Origin: Hemibagrus wyckioides
Lineage: Eukaryota; Chordata; Actinopteri; Siluriformes; Bagridae
Length of the DNA: 64,000 bases
Assembly: GCF_019097595.1 (NCBI RefSeq)
Contig: NC_080718.1
Span: 22,926,157 to 22,990,156 of the forward strand
Reading direction: 5' to 3'
Shown: positions 13,478 through 26,174 of the stretch, piece after piece
Layout: the number at the start of each line of letters is the position of its first letter
How positions within the stretch are numbered: the stretch's first letter is position 1
Notes under the pieces: generated by a model
The model's database searches: none
Seen by the model: the letters and a program-made list of their open reading frames with translations, nothing else
Told to the model about the DNA's origin: nothing
Made by a program: the position numbers and the translations under genes

Positions 13478-14159
13478 TCACGTGGGCTAAAGCATTTTTG
13501 ACTGAGAGAAAAGCACCTCTTTAATGCACTGCCTCTTTCATGCTCTATGTGAGCCTATAAATAGTACACGCTCTGGTGCAATCCACCATGGAAAAGACAG
13601 GTTGTCTCTGCACTCCAGGTTTTCATGTAACCTCCTGCTGCACAGGTGCAAGATGCTTCTCCACTGCTGTGATTTGAAACACTAGAAAAAAAAAACATGA
13701 GCCGCATGGCCATCATTTGAGTGCCAGAGGGGCTTCCACAGACAGCCTCAACAAAAGCTGTTACTTGTGTCTTTCACTATATAGAACAGCCGGTGATCCC
13801 CTAGCACAGGTCATCATCAGCTTCCACAGTAGGGTGGAGAATGATACCTTGGGCTAGTAGTCAACCTGAGCCCCCCAACACCCCCCCCCTTTCCCCTATT
13901 CTCATGGGTAAAGACAGATAATCAATAGCCATGGCTCAGCATCCCAGCTCATATTAACTTTGTTTTCAGGAAGACTCTATAAAGAGTCAAAAGGGAAATT
14001 CTGCCCCTTTTAGTTCTCTTCCTCACAGCATTTGAACCATCTGATAGAATATGTGCCTTCCCAGGGGAACCTGCATACCTGGGCATGCTCTTGTGCAGAA
14101 TTCCATTTAGATAGCTAGATAGGAACAATATCCGACATGGAATTAGAAAGACAGACAAT

Positions 14160-14160
<1 letters not shown>
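13478..14160. other. Intergenic, nothing recognised
   Basis: I find no gene or transposon. A C-run (CCCCCCAACACCCCCCCCC-like, about 13871-13889) is the only low-complexity feature. Confidence 0.5.
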
Positions 14161-14193
<33 letters not shown>

Positions 14194-14198
14194 GAAAA

Positions 14199-14281
<83 letters not shown>
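14161..14281. repeat. (GAAA)n purine-only microsatellite
   Basis: About 120 bases of GAAA/GAAAG repeats carry one GGAAAAAA interruption near 14192. One strand is all purine. Confidence 0.95.
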
Positions 14282-14569
14282 TTATATACAAAGAAACATA
14301 ACGATAAAGTAGGAAGTGATCACACTGATCATACTGCAGTGTAAGGAAAGTTGAATGAAATGGATGGATGTATAGATGGATGGAAGGACTAAAGGCACTC
14401 TTAGTCCCTGACATAATGAACCAGTATGCAAATGTATTTTTCATGGTACCTTCAATACACTTTTGTATGTTGATCTGGATAAAGACATCTATCATATACC
14501 ATAAATGTTCATGATATATAGTGTAAAAGGGCCTTGGTCAACTTAGAACTTGAAACTAAATTCATTTAT

Positions 14570-14665
14570 ATTTGCATTAGCTCATTGGCTGACACTTTTA
14601 TTCAAAGATCAAAGTGGTTGAGGGTGAATTAACTTGGTGAAGGTCCAATATGGTGGCTGGGTTTT
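14570..14665 (-). mobile_element. Degenerate SINE tail, antisense
   Basis: TTTGCATTAGCTCATTGGC and GACACTTTTATTCAAAGATC resemble the reverse complement of the tail shared by fish L2-type LINEs and their SINEs (GCATTTGGCAGACGCTTTTA, then TCCAGAGCGACTTACA). They are followed by a decayed TTGAGGGTGAATTAA body. Only a remnant is left. Confidence 0.4.
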
Positions 14666-14865
14666 TAAAAATGTTCTGTTTGCCTAAACAGCCAGATGGG
14701 GATGGGAGACATTGTCCATGTTCTTTGTCGTTTTCAGAAAAGCCAATTCAAGGGAGTTCAGGTTGGTCAGTTTGATCAGTTTACTAGCATGCCATTATCA
14801 TCATGCCACACAAAATGGTATAACATGTGCTGTCCTGTATCATTTATTAAGAAACCTAAGTTTCT

Positions 14866-15799
14866 TCAAATAATGCAGTCTGCTCTGTCCTTTCTTGGAA
14901 GCTGATAGTGTGTTATACATCCAGTTGAGCCAGTTTTTTTAGGTGTATCCCTAGGTACTTTTACATCTCCAGATTTTCTCTCAGGAGAGAGGCAGGTGTC
15001 TTGTCTATGCTCATACGAATCATTAACTTGTTCCCACACATCCCTCAACAAAGCCATTGCGACACGTGACTGACTGTTTTGTCCAAATAACAGTGGATGC
15101 TCTACAGTAGACATATGGTTGCACACTAGCATGGTGTTGATAAGCAAATTGAATGGGGTCTGCCTATTTGACTGCCTGACCATGGACCTGAGGTGGGCAA
15201 AAATGTAGCTTTTACAGGGTTTTCATTATATAAGATGCTTGGGTTGTTGGGCTACAGTCATTAAGGGCTGTGAGCCATATTTTTGTTGTCACTGAATCCA
15301 GAAAGACGTGAATACTTATACCTTATACCAAGTTTAGGTTGTGCAGGTACTGTAGGGCAATACAGAGCTTGCCAGCACAGGCCAAAGTACCTCATATTTT
15401 CACAGACTAAGCTTGTTTAGACTGTAGTAGTTCACAGACATGGTTTGTACAACCTTACAGACTTTCAGTCTAATGTATTCTAGATCTGTAGCCTTGCTTT
15501 TATCAAGTCGTAACAGCTCTGACTTCATAAGGAAACACTTAATGCAAGGTTGACTCATAGAACAACATGTCCATCCAAGCAGGTGTTTACCTGTCTGTGA
15601 TGAAAGCGAAATGTTGTATCAGTTATATCTCTATTGATAGTTTGTGGAAACTCAGCAAGACAAGGTGGATATGAGAGCTACTGATCCCACAGTGTTGGTA
15701 ACAGAAAAGGAGATGGAGATTGAGTGAAACTGTAGGACTGCAGATATGCATGGCATTGAGTGGTTGAGTGTTTCAGAAAAAACAGATTGTTTCTTGTTT
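14866..15799 (-). mobile_element. Unassigned decayed sequence, possible retroelement continuation
   Basis: This stretch lies downstream, in the sense direction, of the LINE remnant at 15800-16620. A minus-strand open frame at 15183-14866 encodes 105 residues. Its TPFNLL segment faintly recalls the end of a Gypsy integrase, and its position would also fit a LINE 3' part. Neither reading is convincing. No tail, LTR or target duplication is visible. Confidence 0.25.
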
Positions 15800-16620
15800 C
15801 CTGATCCAGTGTGGAATCAGTAAAAGATCTGATTCAGATCAAAACTCCTAGAATTGGCCCAATGATGACCCTTAAACCAATGATCTGTCTCCTAACACCC
15901 CAAACATCCCTGACACAATTTTACTCCAGCTTCATCTACAGTTTCTTTTTAAGGGGTCCTTGCTTTCTTTTCTTCTCCCCTTTGGGTCTTTGTACATGCC
16001 TCATTTCCTTGATATCCCCAGCTCTCTTATTGTTCAGAAGTACCTTCAGGCTGCTTGTAATCCATGGTTTATTGTTTGGAAAGCAGAAGACTACCCTGCT
16101 GGGGATGATGTTCTCAATGCATAAGTGAATGTAGTCTGTGATACAGATGGTCATGCTGCTAATGTCTTCTCACAGAGATCATCTCATTCTGCGTTTTCCA
16201 AACAGCCACATAGAGTCTCAACAGCTTCATGAGACCATTTTCACACTGTTATTGTGACACCTAGTTGCTGGCAGCCAGCTGGTGTGTAGCACAGAATGAG
16301 GAAGGGACAACAACAATGGCGTATGGAAATTCCCATTGCAAATAGTACTGGGTCAATGGAAGTTCAATGTCCAGGCTATAGAAAAACTTCCTAAAAGTAA
16401 TACATCCATTATTACTCGATATGTTGTTTATGAGCACAGCAAGGCTCAAGCTTGTCTATTTTATTAGCCAGGGAACACACATTCCCCATAATGATTGAAG
16501 GGAGAACTAGTTTGATCCACTGTTTCTGTGTTCTTTGCTTTACCCTACATCCGTGGTTTGCCTGGGCTGTATAATCTACAGCAACAAAGAGCAACAAAGC
16601 CAGCTCACATACACACCATA
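15800..16620 (-). mobile_element. Decayed non-LTR retrotransposon (LINE) ORF2, endonuclease to RT linker
   Basis: The minus strand at 16154-15936 reads ITDYIHLCIENIIPSR, then NNKPWITSSLKVLLNNKR. This is the characteristic segment between the endonuclease and the reverse transcriptase of fish Rex/L2-type LINEs (family pattern TDYINFC, NNKPWI, ALLNKKKRAF). Upstream in the sense direction (16600-16200) are frameshifted endonuclease-like stretches. Downstream (15950-15800) a VRDVWGVRRQIIGL-like stretch matches the following linker. Several stops and frame breaks show that it is dead. The clade is not assigned and the boundaries are approximate. Confidence 0.6.
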
Positions 16621-16780
16621 AACAATCTAATTAACATATATTTGTTTTCATGGGAAAAAAATGATGCTAATCAAAAGAAAAAACATGAAACAATAAACAG
16701 TTACAATGAGCTACACTCCCTCTGCAACAAACTTGAAAGACGATTTAACAAAAAAAGGAAAAGAGGCTCAAAATCTAACA

Positions 16781-16827
16781 GGCACTATGCTGACCTGCTG
16801 CAGCCATCTGCCACTAGCATAGTGCCA
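16781..16827. repeat. Perfect 11-bp inverted repeat
   Basis: GGCACTATGCT at 16781-16791 is exactly complementary to AGCATAGTGCC at 16817-16827, with a loop of about 25 bases. It lies just upstream (sense) of the decayed LINE and may belong to its 5' region. Confidence 0.6.
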
Positions 16828-17027
16828 ATAAACAAACAAACTAACAAATAAACAAACTACTGTCAATGAACTCCATGATTATAATGGTAAGAAAATGATT
16901 ATTAATCAAAAATCAATTCAATTATTAATTATTATTATTTATTTGTTTGTTTGTTTTTGTTCAAGGATAAAGCAGTTACTGAAGATGGAATAAAAAGAAG
17001 GGAATAAGTTCCGTTTTGCACTGCTTT

Positions 17028-17265
17028 CTAATGGCTAAGGATCCTTGCCACTGGTTCGATTCCCGGGCAGGGAACCAACCGAGCCACTGGGGGGGTTGTA
17101 CAAGCCAGTGCATTCTCAATGCCAGTCCCAAGGCCAGATAAAAATGGGAGGGTTATGTCAGGAAGGGCATCCGGCATAAACCATGTGCCAATACAAATAT
17201 ACGGATCAAATGATCCGATGTGGCGACAGCTAACTGGAGCAGACAAAAGATGAGGAAGAAAACCA
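17028..17265 (+). mobile_element. tRNA-derived SINE
   Basis: The head contains a tRNA-like B box, GGTTCGATTCC at 17053-17063, preceded by GGCTAAGGATCCTTGCC. The body has the widespread fish SINE block GTCAGGAAGGGCATCCGGC. The tail is GATCCGATGTGGCGACAGC, then TAACTGGAGCAGACAAAAGA. A related inverted copy sits at 41826-42030. The acceptor-stem and anticodon parts do not fold as a functional tRNA. Confidence 0.75.
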
Positions 17266-19990
17266 TCAACATATATTCCTTGAGTTTGGCAGCTGTGTGT
17301 GTACATTTGATCAGTGAAATGAAATATTAATATTCTTGTAGACCTCATGTATATGTTCCAGAAAGAAAAATGAAAACACCAAGTAGTTGTGTTTATTACC
17401 TTTCCTGTCTCCCTCTTTTTAAGAATAATTACAAATCAAAATGCTGTCGAAAGCTTTTTAGAGCTACATAATATAGTCACCCAGCCAAACGTAATAATAA
17501 ACAAATTAAATCATGATGCAACTCTTGTCTACCCCAATTTGGAAGAAAAACTAGCATACAATTGTCTGTTCGTCAGGCAGGTGGTTTAGAAAGCTTAAAT
17601 ATAGCCTAATTAGTGCCTAATTTGTACCAAGCAGTCTTTTGTTCCACACTCTGTTAAACTGATACATGGTAATTTGAAGGAGGTAAAGGTGTAATGATGT
17701 GTATACTACTGAAATTTGGTGCTTAGGCGAAGAAAAGTGTTTACATCGTTAGTGCAGTATCGTGATGTGGATATTGCAATGACTGGATAAGCAAGAGTTT
17801 ATGTAAAGAAGGTATACCTGTGTGTCTGTGGTAGAGTGGATTGTTTATACAATTATATGTACAGTACTGAGTCAAAGTGCTATAACGCAAGATGCCTTCA
17901 AAAATAATGAATAAATGTGGGGAGAAAAAAAAATCAATTGCAGTAGCTACACGCAATCTTCGACAGATAGGCTGCATCTTGAGCAGAATTTGATTCTTAT
18001 TTGATATGTATGTCTTACAATTTTCCGGACCATTAATGTTTAGAACATTTTAAACGTACACATTAATACTGAAGATAAATAACAAGCCCATTTTCCATCT
18101 TTAGCTTTGGACTGATTCCAAGATGCATAGAAAGTGAAAAAAACCAGATTGTATATGAGCTATGGACATGTACGTAATTTCATGTCTCAAGATCCTAATT
18201 TACATGACTTTACATAACCTGGCTATTTGAACAGCATTCTATCTCTTGCTGCCACTCAAATGACTAACAGTAATTAATGCTGATGTGCATCATATCCTAA
18301 CTGACTGCATCGATTTATCATTGATCCCAGACCAGTTCTGTGCTTGCAATTTCAAATTACCCAAAGGACCCAGGTATAATATTTATAGCAGAGTGAGCAG
18401 TTTTACATGTTGAACAAGCACTTCTTACCAAGCAGCTGTGTGAGTCAGATAACAGCACCACTGGACTCGGGTTTATTTGCCTGTTCTGTTTGTTGACACC
18501 TGCAGGTCCAGTGTGTTTAATCACTGCTAACCCTTATCCTTTTCTGCGCCTATTATTGAAATACACATGTGTCCATTACGTCCATAATGTAGAACTAGAG
18601 AATACAATTTCGTCCCTCCTTTCCACCTTCCCACTTTTTTGTCCTGTTTATCTCTTAAAATGTAGCAGTGAGTTTAATCACTGAAAGAGAATAGAGCAAA
18701 TATCATATTTAAAAATAAATAAATAAATATGTTGTCAATTTTTTAGGTTTTTATTTATTTATGTATTTTATTTATTCATGTATTTTTCAAGCTTCTGGCT
18801 CATTAACCAATCATTTTATTAAAACTAAAAATACTGAGTAGTACTTGTTTGTGTTTATTTCCTCCCCTCTCTCCTGAGAATTATATATATTTTTTAAAAA
18901 CTTGTTACTTATAGATTTAAAGAGAGATAAAACATCACCAGAAGCATTGCAAAATAATGCAATAATGGTTGAAATGAAGACGGGCATGATTTGTGCTTTC
19001 TGCCAAAAGAAGTGCCTGATGTAAATTTGTGTGAATGTAATATAAATAATAATAAATCTCACAGCTAGAGAATGCTTTTATTTCATAACCAACCAACCCC
19101 ACGGGTGGTTCCACTTGCACAAGCCGCATATTATGAATTATAGCCACCTTAGCTTGTGCACTTTTCTCACTTCCACTATACTGCTGTCTTCGTGGACCTT
19201 ATAGCTACGATAATACTCCAAGAGCAACAATTTTAACAAGTGGCTAAAATTAGAGGCCTCCACTTGTAACATATTCAGTCATATGTTACTGGTAAAAATA
19301 TTACTATTCCCTATAGCATCTTGCTGTGACTGCATGTGATTTTTTATTTCTTTTTTTTTTTTTGTTACATACAGTGAGCTGTGTTTGGTTTTTCAATAAA
19401 AAATGATGCCATATTTTTGCAGTCTTCAGTGGTGCACAAAATAGCTAGATACGCAGCATTAATTGCCTCACCCACCTTGTTCCAAGACATTTTCTTATTC
19501 TGACTGATTGGGGGCACATTATTACTTTTTTATTACTTCTGTCTTCCACAAACTCAGCCAGCTGTGAACTTGGGTTTTTAGTTAAACTTGTGTTTGAATT
19601 TTCAGAAACATTAAAAGCACAATTAGATAGAAAAAATCTCCACTACAAATGGCAGCTCCAGGGTTCCCAGTTCAATCCTGAGCTCAGGTTACTGTATAGA
19701 TTTTCAAATGCTCTCGCTTTGAGTGTATATGTGTTTCCTCTGGGGTCTCTGGTTTGCTCGCACTACCCAAAAACATGCAGGTGTGTGGGTCAGCAACGGT
19801 AAATTCCTGTTAGGTGTGAATGATTCAAGATTGTTCTTTATCATGAGCACAGTTATATACAGTATAAAACTTACAGTGAATTGAAAACCGAGCCAATCCT
19901 ACTAGACTGTGCATATAAATAAAATGAAGAACTAAGTTAAATAAAAGAATGAATAGAAAGAGGTAGTAAAATGTGATGTGCATCATGTAT
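17266..19990. other. Intergenic, nothing recognised
   Basis: This is AT-rich DNA with short TTTA/AAAT runs (18710-18785). No exon, RNA gene or mobile element could be identified. Confidence 0.5.
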
Positions 19991-20385
19991 ATACTATATT
20001 GCCATAAGTTTTGGGACACCCCTCCAAATGACCCCTTCCTGTTCCAACATGACTGCACACCAGTGCACAAAGCAAAGTCATTATATAAAGACATGGATGA
20101 GTGAGTTTGGTGTGGAGGAACTTGACTGGCCTGCACAGAGTCCTGACTCCAACCCAATAGAACACATTTGGGAATTATTAGAGCGGAGACTGCGAGCCAG
20201 GCCAAAACTGGGACATCTGCCTTTAAATGCACATGAATTTAATGTGGAGTTGGCCCGCCCTTTGCAGCTATAACAGCTTCAAGTCTTCTGGGAATTGGTT
20301 TAGGAATATGTGTTTATGGGAATTTTTGCCCATTCCTCTAGAAGCATATTTGTGAGGTCAGACACTGATGTTTGATGATGATTTG
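19991..20385 (+). mobile_element. Rearranged Tc1-type transposon relic
   Basis: It opens with a Tc1 terminal repeat (ACTATATTGCCATAAG, TTTTGGGACACCCC) and jumps straight into the C-terminal part of a transposase in sense orientation. The reading includes [18 protein letters not shown], then NPIEHIWELLERRL, the third catalytic region of the DD34E family. From about 20235 the sequence switches to the antisense strand of the same element type (CTTTGCAGCTATAACAGC, then GTGTTTATGGGAATTTTTG), which aligns with 55050-55170 of the intact copy. The N-terminal half and the right terminal repeat are missing, so it cannot be functional. Confidence 0.75.
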
Positions 20386-20389
20386 CAAT

Positions 20390-20590
20390 TATTGTACATT
20401 TACATTTCATTTCTGGAATTTGATCTTATCCAGAGCGACGTACAAAAGTCTCCATCAGTGAATACAACCACATTGGTTCAATAGGTCACAGACTACATAC
20501 AACAATACAACAATAAAACAAACAGGGAAAATAAGAGCTAGTTTAAGTGTTTCAGGAAGAGGTAGGTCTTCATCCATGTAGTATCAGTTC
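20390..20590 (-). mobile_element. LINE 3' end (L2-type), antisense
   Basis: CTTATCCAGAGCGACGTAC at about 20427-20445 is the inverted LINE/SINE tail. Further on, GTGTTTCAGGAAGAGGTAG and GTCTTCATCC are the inverse of the terminal ORF2 coding block, which ends in GAAGACC...CTCTTC...AAGCACTTAAA in this family. It directly follows the rearranged Tc1 relic. Confidence 0.6.
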
Positions 20591-20700
20591 AGAATGTGCA
20601 AACATTACAGAATGGAAATATATTTAAAGTTTAGGTTAAGTGTACTGTACAAAATGTCTATGAAGTAAATTAGTTTTTTTGGAATCCTAACAGATTTGAA

Positions 20701-20701
20701 T

Positions 20702-20733
<32 letters not shown>

Positions 20734-20734
20734 C

Positions 20735-20765
<31 letters not shown>

Positions 20766-20793
20766 GAGAGAGAGTGTGTGTGTGTGTGTGTGT
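20701..20793. repeat. Compound microsatellite (GA)n-(TG)n
   Basis: About 72 bases of GA with GACAGA interruptions are followed by ten TG units. The long minus-strand Ser/Leu frames here are artefacts of the repeat. Confidence 0.95.
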
Positions 20794-20794
20794 C

Positions 20795-20885
20795 CCACCT
20801 GGCATGCTCAGTGTTCTGGATCCCCTGTGACCTTAACCTGGATAAAGCAGTAATTGGAGATGAATGGATGATTTTCCAGTACAGC
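20795..20885 (-). repeat. Dispersed fish repeat fragment, antisense
   Basis: GTTCTGGATCCCCTGTGACC, AACCTGGATAAAGCAGT and AGATGAATGGATG form a degraded inverse copy of the CATCCATTCATTTTCTGTAC / CGCTTATCC repeat, whose fuller copies lie at 42489-42670 and 46165-46502. Confidence 0.5.
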
Positions 20886-22259
20886 ATCCCAACCTACATA
20901 CAGTATGGACACCCATAATAACATTTCATGGCTTCTGTAATGTTCATCATATTATCACTAAGATTGCACAGTAGCTTATTAAATGTGGCTTGCCTATTTT
21001 TTTAAAGGATTTCACATAACACACATCAATTTTATCATTTACAGTACATTAGTAAGGTGTTCTGAATACCTCAAATGAGTATATTTGTTCCCGGAAATAA
21101 AGATGTTTTATTTCTGGGAGTTGTACTGAAACACTTGAAAACAGAAAAATTTATTGGTCTGCACCAACGCATCATCTCTTTTCCATAGCACACTCTATTC
21201 TAAGGACTTGTTCTCCAAGGTCATTATAACATTATAAGTGTAATGCATTGTACCGCTGTGATGCCTGGAATTTTAAACAAGTGCAAATCAGAGCTTACTC
21301 TTGAAGTGCTATAGTGAAATATCTGTCCATTCTGAACATCTGGCCAAGCCGTGAATTTAGAAGGCTTTCAAAGTGTAATGCATGCTTGAGGGGATGTTCA
21401 TACTCACCAGGCTGCTCACGTCCTACATGTGCTCTTATAAAACTTCCAACTCTGAACAATTTTTAAAAAATTGACTGAGCGAATGCTCAAGAGTGATTGA
21501 TAGTTGAGTGCATGCTTCAGCATGCAGTAAACGCTTTCACCCTGATGATTCAGGTTGAGTATTACAATAAGCAGAATGAACCTGAATATTATCTCAGTGA
21601 CATTCTGCATTCAATCTAGGAGTAAAATTTTTAAAAGGCAGATTTTAATGGTTACAAGAGAGTGATTCTGGAATGTCACAGTCTGTGCTGATAACATTCC
21701 AACAGTATCATGCTAACAAGAAGAAAAAAAGGGTTACAAAGTTGATTATCAGGATTGAAGAAGAAGAAGAAGAAGAAGAAGAAGAAGAAGAAGAAGCTTT
21801 TATTGTTATTTCAACCACATAGATCTTCCTCTTGATAACATTCCAGAGGTTTTCAATAGGTTTAAATCTGGAGATTGGGCAATGGTCTCTTATTTTTTTT
21901 CCAGAGCTATATGTAACTAGCAGTGTATTTAACCCTTTTGGGACGTTTAGGTCAAATTGTTTTATATTTTTACTACAAGTGGTTTGCATTTGTTATCAGC
22001 TGTCCGCGTTTTCAGATGCCGTGTTTTAGAAATAAATAATAATATTATTTAATAAGAAGAAATAATAATAATATTTTATTTCTTGTGCTTCTATTCCTGC
22101 TCAACACCTGTATTTGAAAATCATGCCAAAATAATAAACATTAATTGAAACATTGTTCTTTTTCATTTTTATTTAAGGAGCAATGTTACACAAATTATTT
22201 TGAATTTTATTTTTGTTGAATTATTCTTATATATATTCAGCTACTTATTTTGAATTTAA
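20886..22259. other. Intergenic, nothing recognised except a (GAA)n run
   Basis: I see no supported gene. A GAA microsatellite occupies 21757-21796. The minus-strand poly-Ser frame over it is an artefact. Confidence 0.5.
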
Positions 22260-22500
22260 TTTCAGTGTTAAAGTGTGTACGCTTATCGGATCACACTGTT
22301 CATATGTGCAATATTTTGTGCAATAACTATCTTTATTTATATCTCTATTTCTTTATATCTTAATTAAACAGTCCCATCTGATTAGTTTATATTTGTACTC
22401 CGTTTTATTTATTTTTTATCCTTCATTTTTTGTTATTCTCTTTTTTTTATTACAACATAAGGAAAGACACTTAATTTTGTTGTACTCTGTGTTTTTGTTG

Positions 22501-22503
<3 letters not shown>
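22260..22503 (+). mobile_element. Possible LINE 3' UTR remnant
   Basis: GTGCAATATTTTGTGCAATA and then AATTTTGTTGTACTCTGTG resemble LINE 3' UTR and tail motifs seen in fish, and the segment runs into a long microsatellite. No coding part is visible. Confidence 0.25.
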
Positions 22504-22541
<38 letters not shown>

Positions 22542-22551
22542 ACTCTCTCTC

Positions 22552-22632
<81 letters not shown>

Positions 22633-22705
22633 TAAATGTGATCTAGTAAATGTTATCCATAAATGTTATGTATATTTTGGGATTGATGTAAAGACAAAAT
22701 GTGTT

Positions 22706-22768
<63 letters not shown>

Positions 22769-22800
22769 TTCATTTATTCATTTATTTATTTATTTATTTT
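22504..22800. repeat. Microsatellite cluster (TC)n, (TCTA)n, (TTTA)n
   Basis: TC repeats occupy about 22504-22553. TCTA repeats (about 20 units) occupy 22553-22632. After 70 unique bases, TTTA repeats fill 22704-22800 with a few CATT variants. Confidence 0.95.
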
Positions 22801-24450
22801 TAATTAGTAATAATATTTCTGTAGTGCTTTTAAAACCCTAATACTGTCCTGTAACAGTATTAAAGGGTCCAAAGAGTTAACATAATATTATATTGTGGAT
22901 GAATTGTGAGGTATGCCAGTGTCCACTCTCCTTAGCTATCACACCAGTGAAATACTACAGCAAAAGTACTACCTCATGCAGTCACTCACTTTCACCTTTT
23001 TATTTTTAATTTTTCCTGGGACTAAAACCGCTCTTCTATTAACTGCTCTGAAGGTTATAAATCTTACTCCTGACCTGAGCGAACATTGGCATGCTCAGAC
23101 ACGTTTGTTTATTCTTGCCTGATTTTTGGGCCCAAAGTCACTTATTATTATTATTTTTTTAACAAAGCCCAGATCACGCTGAGGTGAAACCTGTGTATTA
23201 ACATGGATTGTGGATTGCCGTATAGCTCCACTCATTTGCATGGATCTGTTTTGAACTCTACAAATCCGGAGCTATCGAGGCAAACCAATTAATCTTTCTG
23301 GTAGCAGCCAGAAGGTTTGTAAATTATTGCACTGTGTAGAAGGTTCAATGCAGAGACTTAATTAGCTTTGCAGGTTTGTCCAATGACCACATTTCTATTG
23401 ACGTCTCAATTAATGCCATTTTAAATGCAATTATCATACAAGGTCCATATTATTGATTGTCTCCAGCCACATATGTTGAGTTTTTCCTCAGCATTTCTTA
23501 TTTTCTCAGCATTGTAATTGTCTTGATCAAATCTGCTTTACAAGACCCCATCTGCTTTTTTTTTTTTTTTCTCCATTTGCCTCAGCTGATTTATTGAGAA
23601 ATTGTGGTACGTGGTCAAATAAACTTTTTTTAGGAAGAAAACTGAGTAGAGAAATTGAAGAATGGAGTTAATTGGGCTTGACATTTGGCAGATCTTGAAG
23701 TAGGCCAGCATGTCAGGTTATTGCAATTGATTCAATCATAAGTGAACATACATTCTTTACTCTCTCCCTCATGAGAGTAGCTGTTTCTGTGTTTCTTTTT
23801 ACAAGTCCCTATTACTTTTTCAACTGATCAATCACATTCTAAATCTATCTCAGTCTTAACCCTTTTGGGTATTGCAATTCAAATTTCCTGTTTTCTTGCC
23901 TGCATGAAAATGCATGGTGCAAAAAAAAAAAAAAGGAAGCCGAATATCATTCTCATGGGTTTCTGCAATAGACAAACGCCTCAAACTTAAGTTAAAGAAC
24001 TTTACCATGACCTTTGCTGAAACATTTCCCCATTTTTCCCTGCGTGATGTTCTCATATGCATTTATTTTTTTCTAGCGCCATGAAACAACACCTCGTAAA
24101 GCAGTTTGCATGACACACTTTAAGCTCTATGTAGACGAGGCTCGTCAGAATTTAATTAGCTGTGAGTAAAGTGTACTCTTCTCACTGTTAACTGACTCCC
24201 TTGGGCATGGGAACCTGTTAACTAAAGGAGTAAAAGAGCAATATGTAATCAATTCCCTTAAAAGACCCTGTTAAAAAGTCAGCTATTTTTAGTTTTCCCA
24301 CAGCTGTGCTGTATAAGTGTGTAGGAAATGGTAAAATAAGTGTGTAAGTGAAATGCTGTTCACAAATAGCAGACTGAGATGTTTGGTCTCGAGTAGGAAT
24401 GTAAATGTAATATTAATTCATGATAATGTTTGGTTTTAATTAATTAATTA

Positions 24451-24495
<45 letters not shown>

Positions 24496-26170
24496 TCCAT
24501 CTCCACCTTCTATCCAGGATTCCAAACTAAAACTAACTTGAAATCAGACACTCCGATTTTCAGAAGTCAACTTCTTCTATCCTTTTTTGCCATTCTTTCA
24601 AACTGAAATTCCGGGATTCCTTGTTTGTCTTGACCATTTGCTTTCTCCGTGCTTTGTCTGATCGTTTCCCTTCTCCCTGTTTTGACTGCTGATTTGTATC
24701 CTTATTGAGGATTGTCTTTGTATTTATGTCCCCACACCTCCATAATTGCATCATTATTTTTAAATTTTATGCTTAAAACTAAATCACTTATACTGGTTAA
24801 TCTTCAGTGAGTATAATCACATATAAATATAACATATATTTTTATTAAGTTTTTTTTTTTTTATTAACAGTCACTTACAAGACACACACACTGAACTCTA
24901 AGGCAGAATAAAAACAATAAGCTCTGCTATTCTGCCGTTATCTCACGTTTTCACGGTTGCTTAGGGATTTGTGGAAGGACAGAGCCGAATGAATGGAAGT
25001 GAAGTTCTGAGACTTAATCAAAGACACAGACTAGGAGCAAGGGAATAGCCGCAAATGTCCCTTTAAAATTTCTATTGAGAATTTACTGTGTGCCAAGAAG
25101 TATTAATAAGGATGATCTAAGCATTAAATAAGATTTAGGAAAATGAAAAAATACAGCTCTTTAGATAGCACACTGAGCAGTTTATGATTTTGAGTCATGA
25201 AATGTGGTGTAAAATTAAAAAGGACGTTCCTCTTGGGATGTTGAGTCAGCTAAATTGAGACATCCTTCACGTCTTCTGCTGTAGCAGACATGGCATTTCC
25301 TGCAAATAAAACATGAATAACATCGTATAATTTGGATTTTTAAACACATAATTCCCATCTTAAAACATTCTGAATATGAAACATGAAAAATATTAACAAT
25401 GTTAATGTAAATCAAAAAGATTTTTTATTTTTCTCTTCTCTCCTACTTCTGTATATACTTTGAACTGTTATGATTTTATGGTTTAATTTAGCCTTGAGAG
25501 TTTTGACATTGGGGTAAAAAAGTTATTCTATATACTATTGAAATATAATGGTTGTTTTTAAAACAGTCTGTACTTTTGATGAATGGGTACAATAAGAGGA
25601 TGTTGTTTGGATAGATGTACCAATGTCCTTTTAGAAAAGACAGGCAGATACACCAGGAGAAAAATAGGAATTTGTCCTCTTAAATGATAACTGAGGTATT
25701 TGTCTTGGACTTATGCTGGCTATAGGTTTACAAGGAATACATCCCTTACACTATGCAGCACATTTCAAAGAGATTCGCTAATGTGCACAAGGTCAAACTC
25801 CGAGCCTTTCCTCTTTCTCATTCTCCTGTGCAGGTTCAGTTAGAAATTCAGTTTTCTCACTCTTCATCCTCTTCAATCATCACATTACTGATCTGTAGTG
25901 GGCAGGAAATCAATAATAATACATATCCTGCCAGTTCTGCCAGTGAGTAAGGGACCCTGAGTGATTGCTGTATAAAATAGAGAAGACAGATTGTCTGTTT
26001 GGATTAAGGGTGTGGCAGTATAGCGATATAATGCTATAGCAAGATATAAGAACTCAATATATGTGTACCCGAGTTTGGTAAATTACTACTATTACTGTTC
26101 ATTTAAAAAGTGACAGCATTAATAATATTACTAAGATTTACAATAAGTAATACATCTAATACAGATTGAT
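22801..26170. other. Intergenic, nothing recognised
   Basis: I see no gene, RNA or transposon. A compound TTAA/TAA microsatellite lies at 24436-24493. The stretch 23200-24350 is relatively free of simple repeats. Confidence 0.5.
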
Positions 26171-26174
26171 GCCA

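Noticed and set aside
14115..14495. 126-residue minus-strand frame rich in Ser/Phe/Leu
   Set aside because: It is a translation of the (GAAA)n repeat.
14866..15183. Gypsy integrase fragment
   Set aside because: Only TPFNLL and a loose pattern agree, with no catalytic or zinc-binding residues. Kept only as an unassigned retroelement continuation.
17050..17066. tRNA gene suggested by a perfect B box
   Set aside because: The flanks do not form acceptor or anticodon stems, and the body and tail are those of a SINE.
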